Origin: Gemmiger sp. An50
GTDB lineage: Bacteria; Bacillota; Clostridia; Oscillospirales; Ruminococcaceae
Reading direction: 5' to 3'
NCBI RefSeq assembly: GCF_002161595.1
Contig: NZ_NFID01000010.1
Location: forward strand, 62,001 to 126,000
Length of the DNA: 64,000 nucleotides
Below are positions 50,154 through 58,372 of the stretch, piece by piece. A program made the translations under genes and the position numbers. Under the pieces are notes generated by a model. It made no database searches. It saw nothing but the letters and a program-made list of their open reading frames with translations, and was not told the DNA's origin. The stretch's first letter is position 1. Each line of letters starts with the position of its first letter.

Positions 50154-50621
50154 ATGAAAACCATCGCAAGCTTTACCGTCGACCACGACAAGCTGGAAAA
50201 AGGCATGTATGTCTCCCGGGTGGACGGCGACGTGATTACCTACGATATCCGCATGGTCAAGCCCAACGGGGGCGTGTATCTGCCCAGTCCCGCCATGCAC
50301 ACCTTCGAGCATCTGTTCGCCACCTATGTGCGCAACTCCGCCTACAGCGACCAGATCATCTATGTGGGCCCCATGGGCTGCCGCACCGGTTTTTACTTCC
50401 TCACCCGGGATGCCCTGGAAAAGGAGCAGGCCATTGCCCTGGTGCGGGAGTGCTTCGCCTTCATCGCTGGCTTCGAGGGCAAGATCCCCGGCAGCGAGCG
50501 CAAGGAGTGCGGCAACTATCTGGAGCACGACCTGCCCGGCGCCAAGGCCGTGGCGGCGGATATGTGCAAGGTGTTGGAGCACTGGACCGTGCCCATGCTG
50601 CAGTACGACTACCAGGCGTAA
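50154..50621 (+). CDS. luxS: S-ribosylhomocysteine lyase
   Basis: 155 residues. The iron ligands are H49 and H53 of HTFEHLFA and C119 of SERKECGNYLEHD; catalytic C76 is in PMGCRTGF. LuxS cleaves S-ribosylhomocysteine to homocysteine and DPD, the precursor of autoinducer 2. GGAGGA is seven bases before the ATG. It is the last gene before a strong terminator. Confidence 0.97.
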   Translation: MKTIASFTVDHDKLEKGMYVSRVDGDVITYDIRMVKPNGGVYLPSPAMHTFEHLFATYVRNSAYSDQIIYVGPMGCRTGFYFLTRDALEKEQAIALVRECFAFIAGFEGKIPGSERKECGNYLEHDLPGAKAVAADMCKVLEHWTVPMLQYDYQA

Positions 50622-50644
50622 GCGTTTCCAAACCGCAAAATTTC

Positions 50645-50686
50645 AAAAGCAGCCGCGCAACAAATTGATTGCGCGGCTGCTTTTTT
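50645..50686 (+). terminator. Terminator of the luxS transcript
   Basis: 16-bp perfect stem AAAAGCAGCCGCGCAA and complement, loop CAAATTGA, followed by TT. Confidence 0.88.
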
Positions 50687-50698
50687 GCATGCTATAAT
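50669..50698 (+). promoter_or_regulatory. Promoter inside the luxS terminator, reading into element C
   Basis: TTGCGC (50669-50674), 18-bp spacer, TATAAT (50693-50698). The predicted start (about 50705) falls at the left end of the palindromic element. Confidence 0.5.
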
Positions 50699-50701
50699 AA
50701 G

Positions 50702-50799
50702 GCCGATCCCGCACAATTCATGCCCAAGAGCTCAGGCAAGGCTATCGCGCCAAAATTTTCCGGCGCGTTCTGCTGCCTGGAATGATTCGGGATTGATCC
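50702..50799 (+). repeat. Palindromic intergenic repeat, middle member (element C)
   Basis: About 98 bp that can fold almost completely: GATCCCG/CGGGATTGATC, AATTCAT/ATGATT, CAGGCA/TGCCTG and CGCGCC/GGCGCG around a loop AAAATTTTCC. Shares CCCGCACAATTCA.GCC and CGCCAAAATTTT with element A. It occupies the 329-bp gap between luxS and a small lipoprotein gene, together with a further hairpin at 50853-50874 (TTGGTTAG/CTAACCAA). Confidence 0.7.
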
Positions 50800-50950
50800 A
50801 ACACTTGCAATGCGCGGCAGGGAACCGGCCAGCCGCGCAAAATTTTTACTCCTTGGTTAGTTTCTGCTAACCAAAAGCGTGCCGAATATCCGGCCCGTAC
50901 GGATAAGACGGCACAAAACAGAATGTATCCCGGAAAAGGAGAACGATCCG

Positions 50951-51160
50951 ATGACCAAATTCATTTCCACACTGGCTGCGGCAGTTTTGCTGGCGGCATC
51001 CCTGGCAGGCTGCGGAGTCGTGGCAGACCTTGCGGCCTCTGCTTCGCCCAAGAATAAGCAGAGCGAATCTTCGCCGGTAAACACGGCGGTTTCCGAGCCA
51101 TACAGCGTGCTGCCGGTGCCGGAATCCGGTGCGGAACAGAGCGCTTCCGCCGCCGGATAA
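50951..51160 (+). CDS. Small predicted lipoprotein
   Basis: 69 residues: hydrophobic signal ending in LAGC (lipidated cysteine at about 21), then a short, serine- and proline-rich, apparently unstructured tail. AAAGGAG lies seven bases before ATG 50951. No family recognised. It stands alone downstream of repeat element C and may be transcribed from the promoter at 50669. Confidence 0.55.
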   Translation: MTKFISTLAAAVLLAASLAGCGVVADLAASASPKNKQSESSPVNTAVSEPYSVLPVPESGAEQSASAAG

Positions 51161-51195
51161 AGCCCAAAAGCCTTCGCTCGGTTTGTTGACGCAAA

Positions 51196-51246
51196 AGCAA
51201 AAAGCCCCGCCCCGGTGTGCAGATCTTGCACCCGGGGCGGGGCTTT
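51196..51246 (-). terminator. Terminator of the L-FucNAc/O-acylation operon
   Basis: Long GC-rich hairpin (51201-51246; AAAGCCCCGCCCCGG and complement, with inner GTGCA/TGCAC), followed on the minus strand by TTGCTTTT. It ends the nine-gene minus-strand operon and also meets the lipoprotein gene from the other side. Confidence 0.85.
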
Positions 51247-51274
51247 GAAGTTTAAGCATGCAACGGAGGGCAAA

Positions 51275-52597
51275 TCAGGCGGCGCTGGCCGCAGCAAACC
51301 ATTCCTCGTCCACCACCAGGCAGTCGGCGGTGCTGCCCACCAGGGCATTGGTCACCAGGTCGGCGTTGTCTGCTCCGTAGGTCTCCAGATACTGGGCCTC
51401 GTAGGAGGTCTGCAGGCCCTGCAAAGCGGCCTCGATGCCGGGGAAATACAGCTTGAGCGCCTCCGGCTTGCAGTGCAGGCCGTCGTAGAACAGGCTTTCC
51501 GGCACGCCGATGCGGCTGGCATGGTAACTGCCGTACAGCGGGATGTTGTGCTTTTCGGCAAAGCTGCGCAGCCAGGGCTCCACCTCAAAGAAGCCCTCGA
51601 AGCCCTGGGGATTGTTGTAAACGTGCTTGATGATGAAGGGATGGTAGGGGGTAAGCAGGAAGACCACGTTCACGTCCTTGCTCTGCACATAGGTCACAAA
51701 ACGCTCGAACAGATCGGTCCAGTAGGGGTCCATCTTGGAGAAGCCGTGCAGGCCCTCCAGCGTGCCCGCCTGGTCCAGCACCTCGGCCATCACCTGGTCG
51801 TAATCCCAGTTGCGGAAATCCGACTGATACAGTACGCTGCCGTCCGGTTCCTTCACGTTGTTGTCCAGCTTATCCCGATCGCCGGTCACCGCCTGGAAGG
51901 GGATGCTCTCGCCGTCTTCGGTGGTGGTTTCGCCGGTGGCCCGCTGCTTGAGGGCATATTTTACGTTGCCTTGGAAGTAGGCCGGGTCGATCAGAGCCTT
52001 CCACAGTTCCAGCTTGTCCGGCTCCTCGTAGTCGCTGGTCATGCCTAGGCCCTTCTGCAAAAACTCGCTGAACAGCTCGGTGTCCGCCTTTTTGTTCAGG
52101 TCGGCGGCGCCGTCGCCGTTGAACAGCCAGGGGTCCACCTCGATGATCAGATTCTTGGGCAGCTTGCCCTCCTTGTCCAGCAGATAGAAGCAGTTCATGA
52201 TGTCCATGGCGGAGGCGCCGCTCAGACCCATGTTGAAAAAGCTGCCGCCCACCAGCTCCTGCCGCAGCTGCAGCACCCGGCTGGAGCCCAGGGCCACGGT
52301 GTCCGGCACCTGTTCCTCGGGCAGATTCTGCACATACAGCTTCAGCACCGCACGCTCGTCCATCTTGTCGTAGTTGGATACGGTGTCGCCTGCCAGCAGC
52401 ATGTTGGCCACCTCGCGGGGGGCAAGCTCGCCCTGGAACAGGCCGCTGATGTCCACCTTATGGCTGAACCAGACCATGAACAGCAGGATGGGAATAAAAA
52501 AGCTGAATTTGATCAGAATCTCCAGCCCGGTAAAAAAGCGGTACAGCAAGGTGCGCACGAGACTGCGCTTTTTTTTGCGCTTTGGTTGATTGGTCAA
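51275..52597 (-). CDS. SGNH-like membrane-anchored protein, MBOAT partner
   Basis: 440 residues from TTG 52597 (AAGGAGGTG eight bases upstream). A basic N-terminus and one membrane helix (about 25-45) lead to an extracytoplasmic domain with TVALGSSRVLQL (GxSR, block I-like serine), NMGLSGASAMD and FYDGLHCKPEA (DxxH, block V-like). This serine plus D-x-x-H pattern is the SGNH-hydrolase layout seen in DltD and AlgX/AlgJ-type partners of MBOAT proteins. It probably moves an acyl group from the MBOAT protein encoded just upstream onto the polysaccharide outside. Last gene of the operon. Confidence 0.7.
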   Translation of the reverse strand: MTNQPKRKKKRSLVRTLLYRFFTGLEILIKFSFFIPILLFMVWFSHKVDISGLFQGELAPREVANMLLAGDTVSNYDKMDERAVLKLYVQNLPEEQVPDTVALGSSRVLQLRQELVGGSFFNMGLSGASAMDIMNCFYLLDKEGKLPKNLIIEVDPWLFNGDGAADLNKKADTELFSEFLQKGLGMTSDYEEPDKLELWKALIDPAYFQGNVKYALKQRATGETTTEDGESIPFQAVTGDRDKLDNNVKEPDGSVLYQSDFRNWDYDQVMAEVLDQAGTLEGLHGFSKMDPYWTDLFERFVTYVQSKDVNVVFLLTPYHPFIIKHVYNNPQGFEGFFEVEPWLRSFAEKHNIPLYGSYHASRIGVPESLFYDGLHCKPEALKLYFPGIEAALQGLQTSYEAQYLETYGADNADLVTNALVGSTADCLVVDEEWFAAASAA

Positions 52598-52612
52598 GAT
52601 CGCCGCACCTCC

Positions 52613-54088
52613 TTAGAATTGCTGATAGATATAGGCCGACTGGCCGAATACGCCAAAGAACAGCAGCAGCAGGCAGAGACCGTAATACAGCGGCCAGCGC
52701 ACCCAGGCCCGCTGGGTACGAATCCACTGGGCCACCGGGCCGCGGGCCTCGATCAGCTCCACCACCAGGCTGCTGGCCACCAGCATGAGTACCGTTGTGC
52801 CGCCCAGGCCCAGCGCCGCAAAGCCGCTGGCCAGCTGGGCGAGGCCCGCCTTGCCCCAGTCGGTGAACAGGCCGGCGAACACCGTGCCCGCCTTGCCGCC
52901 GTACAGATCGGCCGCGAAGAAGACGATGCAGGCGGTGAACAAAAGATACACGCAGCACCGCTGAATGAATCCCTGCAGATGGGGGATCTGATACAGCGGG
53001 TTCTTCTTGGCCAGCTTGCGGCGCTTTTTGGCGGTGGCCTTGCCCACCACCATGAACAGGCCGTTCAAAACGCCCCAGATCACATAACCCAGGCTTGCGC
53101 CGTGCCACAGGCCGCTGATGGGGAAGATGATGAAGATGTTGAACCAGCCCTGCAGCTTGCCCAGAATGCCCTCCGCGCCCCGGTTATAGAAGGAGAGGGG
53201 GGTGAAGATGTAATCCTTAAACCAGTTGGTCAGGCTCATGTGCCACCGGTTCCACAGCTCGGTGTAAGTCTTGGCGGCAAAGGGACGGTTGAAGTTTTCC
53301 AGAAGATCGAAGCCCAGCATCCGGCCCGCGCCGATGGCGATGTCGCAGCAGCCGGAGAAGTCCATGTAGATCTGATAGCTGAACAGCAGGCTGGCCGCCA
53401 GCAGATAGGGGCCGGTGTGCTTGTCCGGCGCGGAGTAGACCGCCCGCACGAATACGCCGATGTTGTCGGCGATGACCATCTTTTTCACATAGCCCCACAG
53501 CACCCGGAACAAACCGCCCGCCACCCGGTCATAGTCGAACCGGCGGGGATGGTCGAACTGGGCCATCAGGTGCTCCTTGCGCTCGATGGGACCGGTGAAG
53601 ATGCAGGGGAAGAAGCTCACGAACAGCGCGTATTTCAGCGGATTGCGCTCGGCCTTGGTCTGGTGCAGGTATACGTCGATCACGTAGCCCAGGCTCTGGA
53701 AGGTGAAGTAGGAAAGGCCCAGCGGCGCAATCAGGTCCAGATGGGGCGCTTCGCCGCCGAACAGACCGGTGATCCCGCCCAGCAGTTCGCCGAAGAAGTT
53801 GAAGTATTTGAAGAAGAACAGAAACCCGCAGCATACCGCCAACGAGACCACCAGAAACAGACGCCGGGTGGCCTGCTGGGGAACGCTGTCCATGGCCAGG
53901 GCGCACACCCAGGTCACCACGGTCACGCTGATCAGGATGAACACCAGCCGGGCATTTTCCGGCTTATACAGATAAAAAGCGTAGCTGGCCAGCAGCCAGA
54001 GATAGGGCTTTACCGGGCGGGGCACACAGTAGGTGAGCACCGCCACCCCCGCAAAAAAGCCCAGAAAGACCAATGTGTTAAAATCCAT
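52613..54088 (-). CDS. MBOAT-family O-acyltransferase
   Basis: 491 residues, about eleven membrane segments. FFKYFNFFGELLGG, APLGLSYFTFQSLGYVID, FFPCIFTGPIERKEHL, NFNRPFAAKTYTELWNRWHM and FPISGLWHGASLGYVIWG include the invariant MBOAT histidine in GLWHGA. Members (AlgI, DltB, PatA) pass acyl groups across the membrane. ATG 54088 follows GAGGTG; the GTG six bases earlier is too close. The SGNH-like partner follows 15 bp downstream. Confidence 0.93.
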   Translation of the reverse strand: MDFNTLVFLGFFAGVAVLTYCVPRPVKPYLWLLASYAFYLYKPENARLVFILISVTVVTWVCALAMDSVPQQATRRLFLVVSLAVCCGFLFFFKYFNFFGELLGGITGLFGGEAPHLDLIAPLGLSYFTFQSLGYVIDVYLHQTKAERNPLKYALFVSFFPCIFTGPIERKEHLMAQFDHPRRFDYDRVAGGLFRVLWGYVKKMVIADNIGVFVRAVYSAPDKHTGPYLLAASLLFSYQIYMDFSGCCDIAIGAGRMLGFDLLENFNRPFAAKTYTELWNRWHMSLTNWFKDYIFTPLSFYNRGAEGILGKLQGWFNIFIIFPISGLWHGASLGYVIWGVLNGLFMVVGKATAKKRRKLAKKNPLYQIPHLQGFIQRCCVYLLFTACIVFFAADLYGGKAGTVFAGLFTDWGKAGLAQLASGFAALGLGGTTVLMLVASSLVVELIEARGPVAQWIRTQRAWVRWPLYYGLCLLLLFFGVFGQSAYIYQQF

Positions 54089-54137
54089 GCACACACCTCA
54101 CACCGAAATCGTTGAATCGAAGGGATTGCCCCGGGAA

Positions 54138-55916
54138 CTAGGAGCCCAGCTCCTGCTGCCGCTGAATGAAGGTGCCCCGGTCCAGATAGGGAGTGGAAGC
54201 CGGATCGAACCCCCAGCGCTCCAGTTCCGCATCGCTCTGTGCGTCCGGGGATTTGAACACCACATACTCATATTCCTCAAAGGCGGCGGCCAGATAGGGG
54301 CCGTCGTCCCGAAGCTGCCAAAGAGCCGCGTGATCTGTGTTGAACACATAACGGGCCACCATCAGGCCCGACCAGCCGTCCACCGGGGAGCCGTTGGTGT
54401 AGAACAGGTAGCTGGCCCCTTCCGGCAGGCCGTATTCATCCCGCAGCTCGATCCAGGGGGCTTGCTCCTCGTTGTTCTGGTAATCCTGCTTGCTGTAAAG
54501 GCAGCGCAGGGAATAGGGCTGAAAGACGATCAGCGCGAACAGGCAGCAGGCAAGAATGGCGCCGCCCGCCCAGGGGCGCGCCTTGTGCCCCTGCAGGTGC
54601 CAGAGCAGCGCCAGCAGCATAAGTCCGGCGATGGCGGCGCAGAAGCACACGATGTAGCGGGGAAGACTGGCCAGAACCAGCATCTCCTCCCGGCTCATGG
54701 ATAGCAAATAGGTCAGATATAGTGTGAACAGATAAAAGGCAAGAACGCCCAGGCTGCTGCCCGCATAGAGCAGGGCGCGCTTTTTTTCGATGCGGCCCAT
54801 TGCCAGCAAAAGCAGAGGAACCGCAGCGCACAGAGCGGCGGTGATCCAGAAAAAGGCCACGCCGCTGTAGCCCGGGTGCAGCCAGTAGCTGAAAAAGCTG
54901 CGCTGAAAGGCGGCGATGTCCGCGGTGCTCTTTTCGCTGATCTGCTGGGCGTAATTCTCCACCGAAACCGAATGCTTGGAAACGGTTTCGCCGTATACCA
55001 GCTGGATGCGCAGCAGCCAAAGCGCCCATACGCCGATGGGGGCAAGGGTCAGCAGCCCGCTCCAGATCCACTGCACCTTGCGGGAAAAGCCGCTGTGCCA
55101 GACCATCCACAGGGCCAGGGCAAGACCGATGACCGCAAACATGAGCCCGCTGTTTTTGACCAGGGTGGTGAAGCAGAGCAGCGCCAGCGCGCCCGTCAGG
55201 CCGCCGGCCGGATTCGCTTCACAGGAGGCGAGAAGCACGGCGGCGGTGGCCAGCACCAGCAGGCTGAACAGGTAGTCCACCATCAGGCTTCCGCAGCCGT
55301 TGAACTGCAAAAAGGAAAAGACGCCGTAGGCAACCAGAGCGGCCCCCACCGCTAAGGATTTGCGGCACAGCGGGATCAGGGCCAGGATGCAGGCCATGTT
55401 CAGAATGATGTGGGCAAACAGCATGGTGCCGTCCGAGGTGCCCAGCAGATCGCACACCAGCTTGATCCAGACGGCAGTCCCCGGCGGATAGCTCACATAT
55501 TCCACCGCGGTGTTGGCAGCGGTGGGGAAGGCGTTGTGGGTCAGGATGCTCTTGGCGACGATGGCCCAATGGGCAAAATTGTCGTGCCCTTCCACGGCGG
55601 CGCCGCGCAAAAGCAGCATGAACCAGCCGCACACCAGGCCGAAGCCGATCATGGGCAGGGTGACAAAGCGCCGCAGCAGCTTGGGCCCCTGCCGGAAAAG
55701 CGTCCACAGGCCCAGCAGGATTCCGCCGCCGTACAAAACCGGCTGGATCAGTCCGAACAGGTTCACCAGTCCGAACAGATAGGTGACCACCGAAAGGGCG
55801 CACATGGAGACCACCGGCGTTTGCTCCGCCGGAATCCGCAGTCGGTGGAACAGCCAGAGACACCAGCCCAGGAAAAAGCCGGCAAATAAAAAAAGATGGA
55901 GCAGCAATGCCATCAT
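54138..55916 (-). CDS. Polytopic membrane protein, GT-C-like
   Basis: 592 residues, about twelve membrane segments and a soluble C-terminus of about 110 residues. EGHDNFAHWAIVAKSILTHN and EYVSYPPGTAVWIKLV parallel the 20621 protein (NDEFSHWAYTVKVM; GEYPPALALLEY), so they are paralogues. An aspartate/histidine-bearing first external loop is typical of GT-C transferases using polyprenyl-phosphate sugars; the DPM-like GT2 encoded two genes upstream could make that donor. I chose ATG 55916; TTG at 55928 abuts its own Shine-Dalgarno. Confidence 0.6.
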   Translation of the reverse strand: MMALLLHLFLFAGFFLGWCLWLFHRLRIPAEQTPVVSMCALSVVTYLFGLVNLFGLIQPVLYGGGILLGLWTLFRQGPKLLRRFVTLPMIGFGLVCGWFMLLLRGAAVEGHDNFAHWAIVAKSILTHNAFPTAANTAVEYVSYPPGTAVWIKLVCDLLGTSDGTMLFAHIILNMACILALIPLCRKSLAVGAALVAYGVFSFLQFNGCGSLMVDYLFSLLVLATAAVLLASCEANPAGGLTGALALLCFTTLVKNSGLMFAVIGLALALWMVWHSGFSRKVQWIWSGLLTLAPIGVWALWLLRIQLVYGETVSKHSVSVENYAQQISEKSTADIAAFQRSFFSYWLHPGYSGVAFFWITAALCAAVPLLLLAMGRIEKKRALLYAGSSLGVLAFYLFTLYLTYLLSMSREEMLVLASLPRYIVCFCAAIAGLMLLALLWHLQGHKARPWAGGAILACCLFALIVFQPYSLRCLYSKQDYQNNEEQAPWIELRDEYGLPEGASYLFYTNGSPVDGWSGLMVARYVFNTDHAALWQLRDDGPYLAAAFEEYEYVVFKSPDAQSDAELERWGFDPASTPYLDRGTFIQRQQELGS

Positions 55917-56022
55917 GAAATGTATCAATCCTTTTGCGGGCTGCCGGGCCCCGGCCTAAACCGGGGCCCGGCAGCCGCGCGTGTTGTTTGTATCAAAACA
56001 GACGAAGAGACTCGGCACTTCG

Positions 56023-56391
56023 TTACCGGCCGGTGTGGCGCAGCTGTTCCTCCAGCTGGCGCACCCGATGCTCCAGCATGGCGTTCGTCTGGGTCAGGCG
56101 CTTGAGCCGTTCGTTGTACTCGCTGACCACCGCGCACAGGATGAGCAGCACCAGCAGCACAAAGCAAAACAGCATGATGAACACCATGTTGGAGACCACC
56201 TCCACCTGCACCAGGCTGCGCAGGATCTTGGCGGCCTCCGGCCAGACGGCCAGCACCAGCATGCCTGCGCCGAGCCCCAGCCAGGGCAGGCTGAACCGGA
56301 CGCTGAGCCGGCCGTTCTTGACCATCACAAAAATGAGAACCAAAAATACAAGATCGCCCACCAAAAGCAGGCTTTGGAATACCGGGCTCAT
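56023..56391 (-). CDS. DUF2304 membrane protein
   Basis: 122 residues: three membrane segments (about 5-25, 35-50, 67-90) and a C-terminal coiled-coil stretch (YNERLKRLTQTNAMLEHRVR). Size and layout fit DUF2304, a family almost always encoded next to DPM-like GT2 enzymes; here it overlaps that gene by four bases. It may anchor the soluble transferase to the membrane or help flip its product. AAGGAGG lies seven bases before the ATG. Confidence 0.8.
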   Translation of the reverse strand: MSPVFQSLLLVGDLVFLVLIFVMVKNGRLSVRFSLPWLGLGAGMLVLAVWPEAAKILRSLVQVEVVSNMVFIMLFCFVLLVLLILCAVVSEYNERLKRLTQTNAMLEHRVRQLEEQLRHTGR

Positions 56392-57107
56392 CCTTTTCCT
56401 CCTTTTTGAATGGCGCTCAGCCGGTGGATGATGAGTGCCAGGCTGACCTTGATCATGTAGTACACGCTCTTGAAGGCCCGGATGGACGACACGCCGCCCT
56501 GGCGCTCCTCCATGACCACCGGCACCTCGCCCACCTTGTAGCCGTTGCAGATGGCCGTTACAATGGCCTCCGGCTCCGGGTAGTCCTGGGCGTAGTGCTT
56601 TGCGAAGAGCGCGGTCATCCGCTTGCCGCAGGCCCGGTAGCCGCTGGTCACGTCCAGCACCCGCTGGCCGGTGAGCAGCCGGATCATGAAGCTCAAAAAG
56701 CGGATGCCAACCCGGCGCATGAAGCTGGTCTGGAAGCCCTCCTTTTTGATGAAACGGCTGCCGATGCACATGTCCAGCTTGCCCTCGGCCACGGGGCGGA
56801 TCACGTCGTACAGATATTGGGGGTCGTGCTGGCCGTCACCGTCCATCTGAACGGTGATGTCGTAGTCGTTGGCCGTGGCGTACAGATAACCGCTCTGCAC
56901 GCCGCCGCCGATGCCCAGATTCAGTGGTAGATCCAGGTAGTTGTAGCCGTTTTCCCGCAGGATGCGGGCGCTGTCGTCGGTGGAGCAGTCGTTCACCACC
57001 AGGTAGTCCACATCCGGGCAGGCGGCTTTCAGCCGCTGCACCACCCGGCAGATGTTCTCTGCTTCGTTGTAGCAGGGAATGATCACGAGTACCTTCAAGG
57101 GATTCAC
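56388..57107 (-). CDS. DPM1-like GT2, polyprenyl-phosphate sugar synthase
   Basis: 239 residues, single GT-A domain without C-terminal helices: KVLVIIPCYNEAENICRVVQ, YLVVNDCSTDDSARIL, LGIGGGVQSGYLYA and MDGDGQHDPQYLYD, then SGYRACGKRM. This is the dolichol/polyprenol-phosphate mannose synthase type, with membrane attachment probably supplied by the DUF2304 partner. In context it likely feeds the GT-C protein encoded at 55916. Sugar unknown. Confidence 0.88.
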   Translation of the reverse strand: MNPLKVLVIIPCYNEAENICRVVQRLKAACPDVDYLVVNDCSTDDSARILRENGYNYLDLPLNLGIGGGVQSGYLYATANDYDITVQMDGDGQHDPQYLYDVIRPVAEGKLDMCIGSRFIKKEGFQTSFMRRVGIRFLSFMIRLLTGQRVLDVTSGYRACGKRMTALFAKHYAQDYPEPEAIVTAICNGYKVGEVPVVMEERQGGVSSIRAFKSVYYMIKVSLALIIHRLSAIQKGGKG

Positions 57108-57108
57108 C

Positions 57109-58341
57109 TCAAACGTTTGTTTTTTCGCCTGGAATCAAAAACGCTTCCAGCTGGTCCAGCACCGCCCGGCGGCGGTAGTTCGCCTGATACCAGGCAAAGG
57201 CCTTCTGCCCAAGCGCGGAGCGTTCTGCCTCATCGGCCTGATACAGCGCCAGCATGTTGTTCGCCAGCGCGTCCGAATCCTCGGCGGGGCTGGCAAAGCC
57301 GCACCCGGCGGCCTCCACCGCCCGGGCGCCCTCGCCGTCCATGCTTGCCAGCAGCGGCTTTGCCGCCGCCATATAGCTGGCGATCTTGGCGGGCACCGTC
57401 ATGCCCAGGTCCGGGCTGGCGCTCAACGAGGCCACAAGCCCGTGGGCCAGGGTGGTGTAGCGGGACACGTCCGACGGGGGTACGCTACCGGTGAACACCA
57501 CTGTATCCCGGGCGTTCAGCTCGTCGGTCAGTGCTTCCAGCGCATCCCGGCTCATGCCGTCGCCCACCATCAGAAGGCGCAGATCCTCTGCGCCCATGCT
57601 CCGGGCCTTCACCGCGGCTTTGATCACCGTGTCCAGGCTCTGAGCCGGGCTGAAATTGCCGGTGAACACCAGGTTGAACCGGCCGGCATACTGGGCCGCC
57701 AGTTCTTCGTCCGGCTGGGGGACGGCATAAAAATCCTCGCAGTGCTGGGGAATCACCGCCACCCGGTCCCCACCCTTGCCGGTGCGCTCCATCAGCCGCT
57801 CCTTCAAAGAAGGGCTCATGGCGATGAGCTGCTCCGCCCGCTTGTAGTGCCAGTCGCTCACCGCGCTGGCAATGCGGCGCAGCAGACCGTTTTTCACCGG
57901 CAGCACGCTGTACAGGTTTTCCGGCCAGATATCCAGCACGTAGCTGGTGAAGGGGATGCGGTGCAGCTTGGCATACACAATCGCCGGGAAGTTCATCAGC
58001 ACCGGGCTGGTGTTGTAGCACAGAACTGCATCATAGGGGCCCTTTAGCCGCCACAGGCTGAACAGCGCAAAGAAGGGCCAGCTCACGTAATTCAAAAAGA
58101 TCATGGCCCCGGAATTGCCCTTGCGGGGAATCTCCCCGGCCCGGAACACCCGCGCACCCTTGTATTCCTCCCGGCGGGGGCCGGTGTATTTGTAACCGGA
58201 AAACCACTCGCCCTTGGGATAGTTGGGCAGGCCGCACAGCACGTCCACTTCCAGGCCGTCCTCAACAAAGCCCTCCACAATGTCGTTGATGCGGAAGGGC
58301 TCCGGCCAGAAGTGCTGGCTCACCACTAAAATTCGTTTCAC
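57109..58341 (-). CDS. GT4 glycosyltransferase, WbuB-like (probable L-FucNAc transferase)
   Basis: 410 residues from GTG 58341 (AGGAG upstream). N-terminal RILVVSQHFWPEPFRINDIV and LPNYPKGEWFSGY are hallmarks of WbuB; the donor domain has VFTGNFSPAQSLDTVIKAA, LLMVGDGMSRDAL and LSASPDLGMTVPAKIASYMA. In E. coli O26, WbuB follows fnlA-fnlB-fnlC and transfers L-FucNAc. The same gene order here supports that role. The gene starts 31 bp after fnlC. Confidence 0.85.
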   Translation of the reverse strand: MKRILVVSQHFWPEPFRINDIVEGFVEDGLEVDVLCGLPNYPKGEWFSGYKYTGPRREEYKGARVFRAGEIPRKGNSGAMIFLNYVSWPFFALFSLWRLKGPYDAVLCYNTSPVLMNFPAIVYAKLHRIPFTSYVLDIWPENLYSVLPVKNGLLRRIASAVSDWHYKRAEQLIAMSPSLKERLMERTGKGGDRVAVIPQHCEDFYAVPQPDEELAAQYAGRFNLVFTGNFSPAQSLDTVIKAAVKARSMGAEDLRLLMVGDGMSRDALEALTDELNARDTVVFTGSVPPSDVSRYTTLAHGLVASLSASPDLGMTVPAKIASYMAAAKPLLASMDGEGARAVEAAGCGFASPAEDSDALANNMLALYQADEAERSALGQKAFAWYQANYRRRAVLDQLEAFLIPGEKTNV

Positions 58342-58372
58342 CGTGTAAACGCTCCTGTTTTGTGGGGCGGCT

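Noticed and set aside
50853-50874. Hairpin TTGGTTAG-TTTCTG-CTAACCAA before the small lipoprotein gene.
   Set aside because: No U-tract and no resemblance to a known riboswitch; recorded only as part of the gap description.
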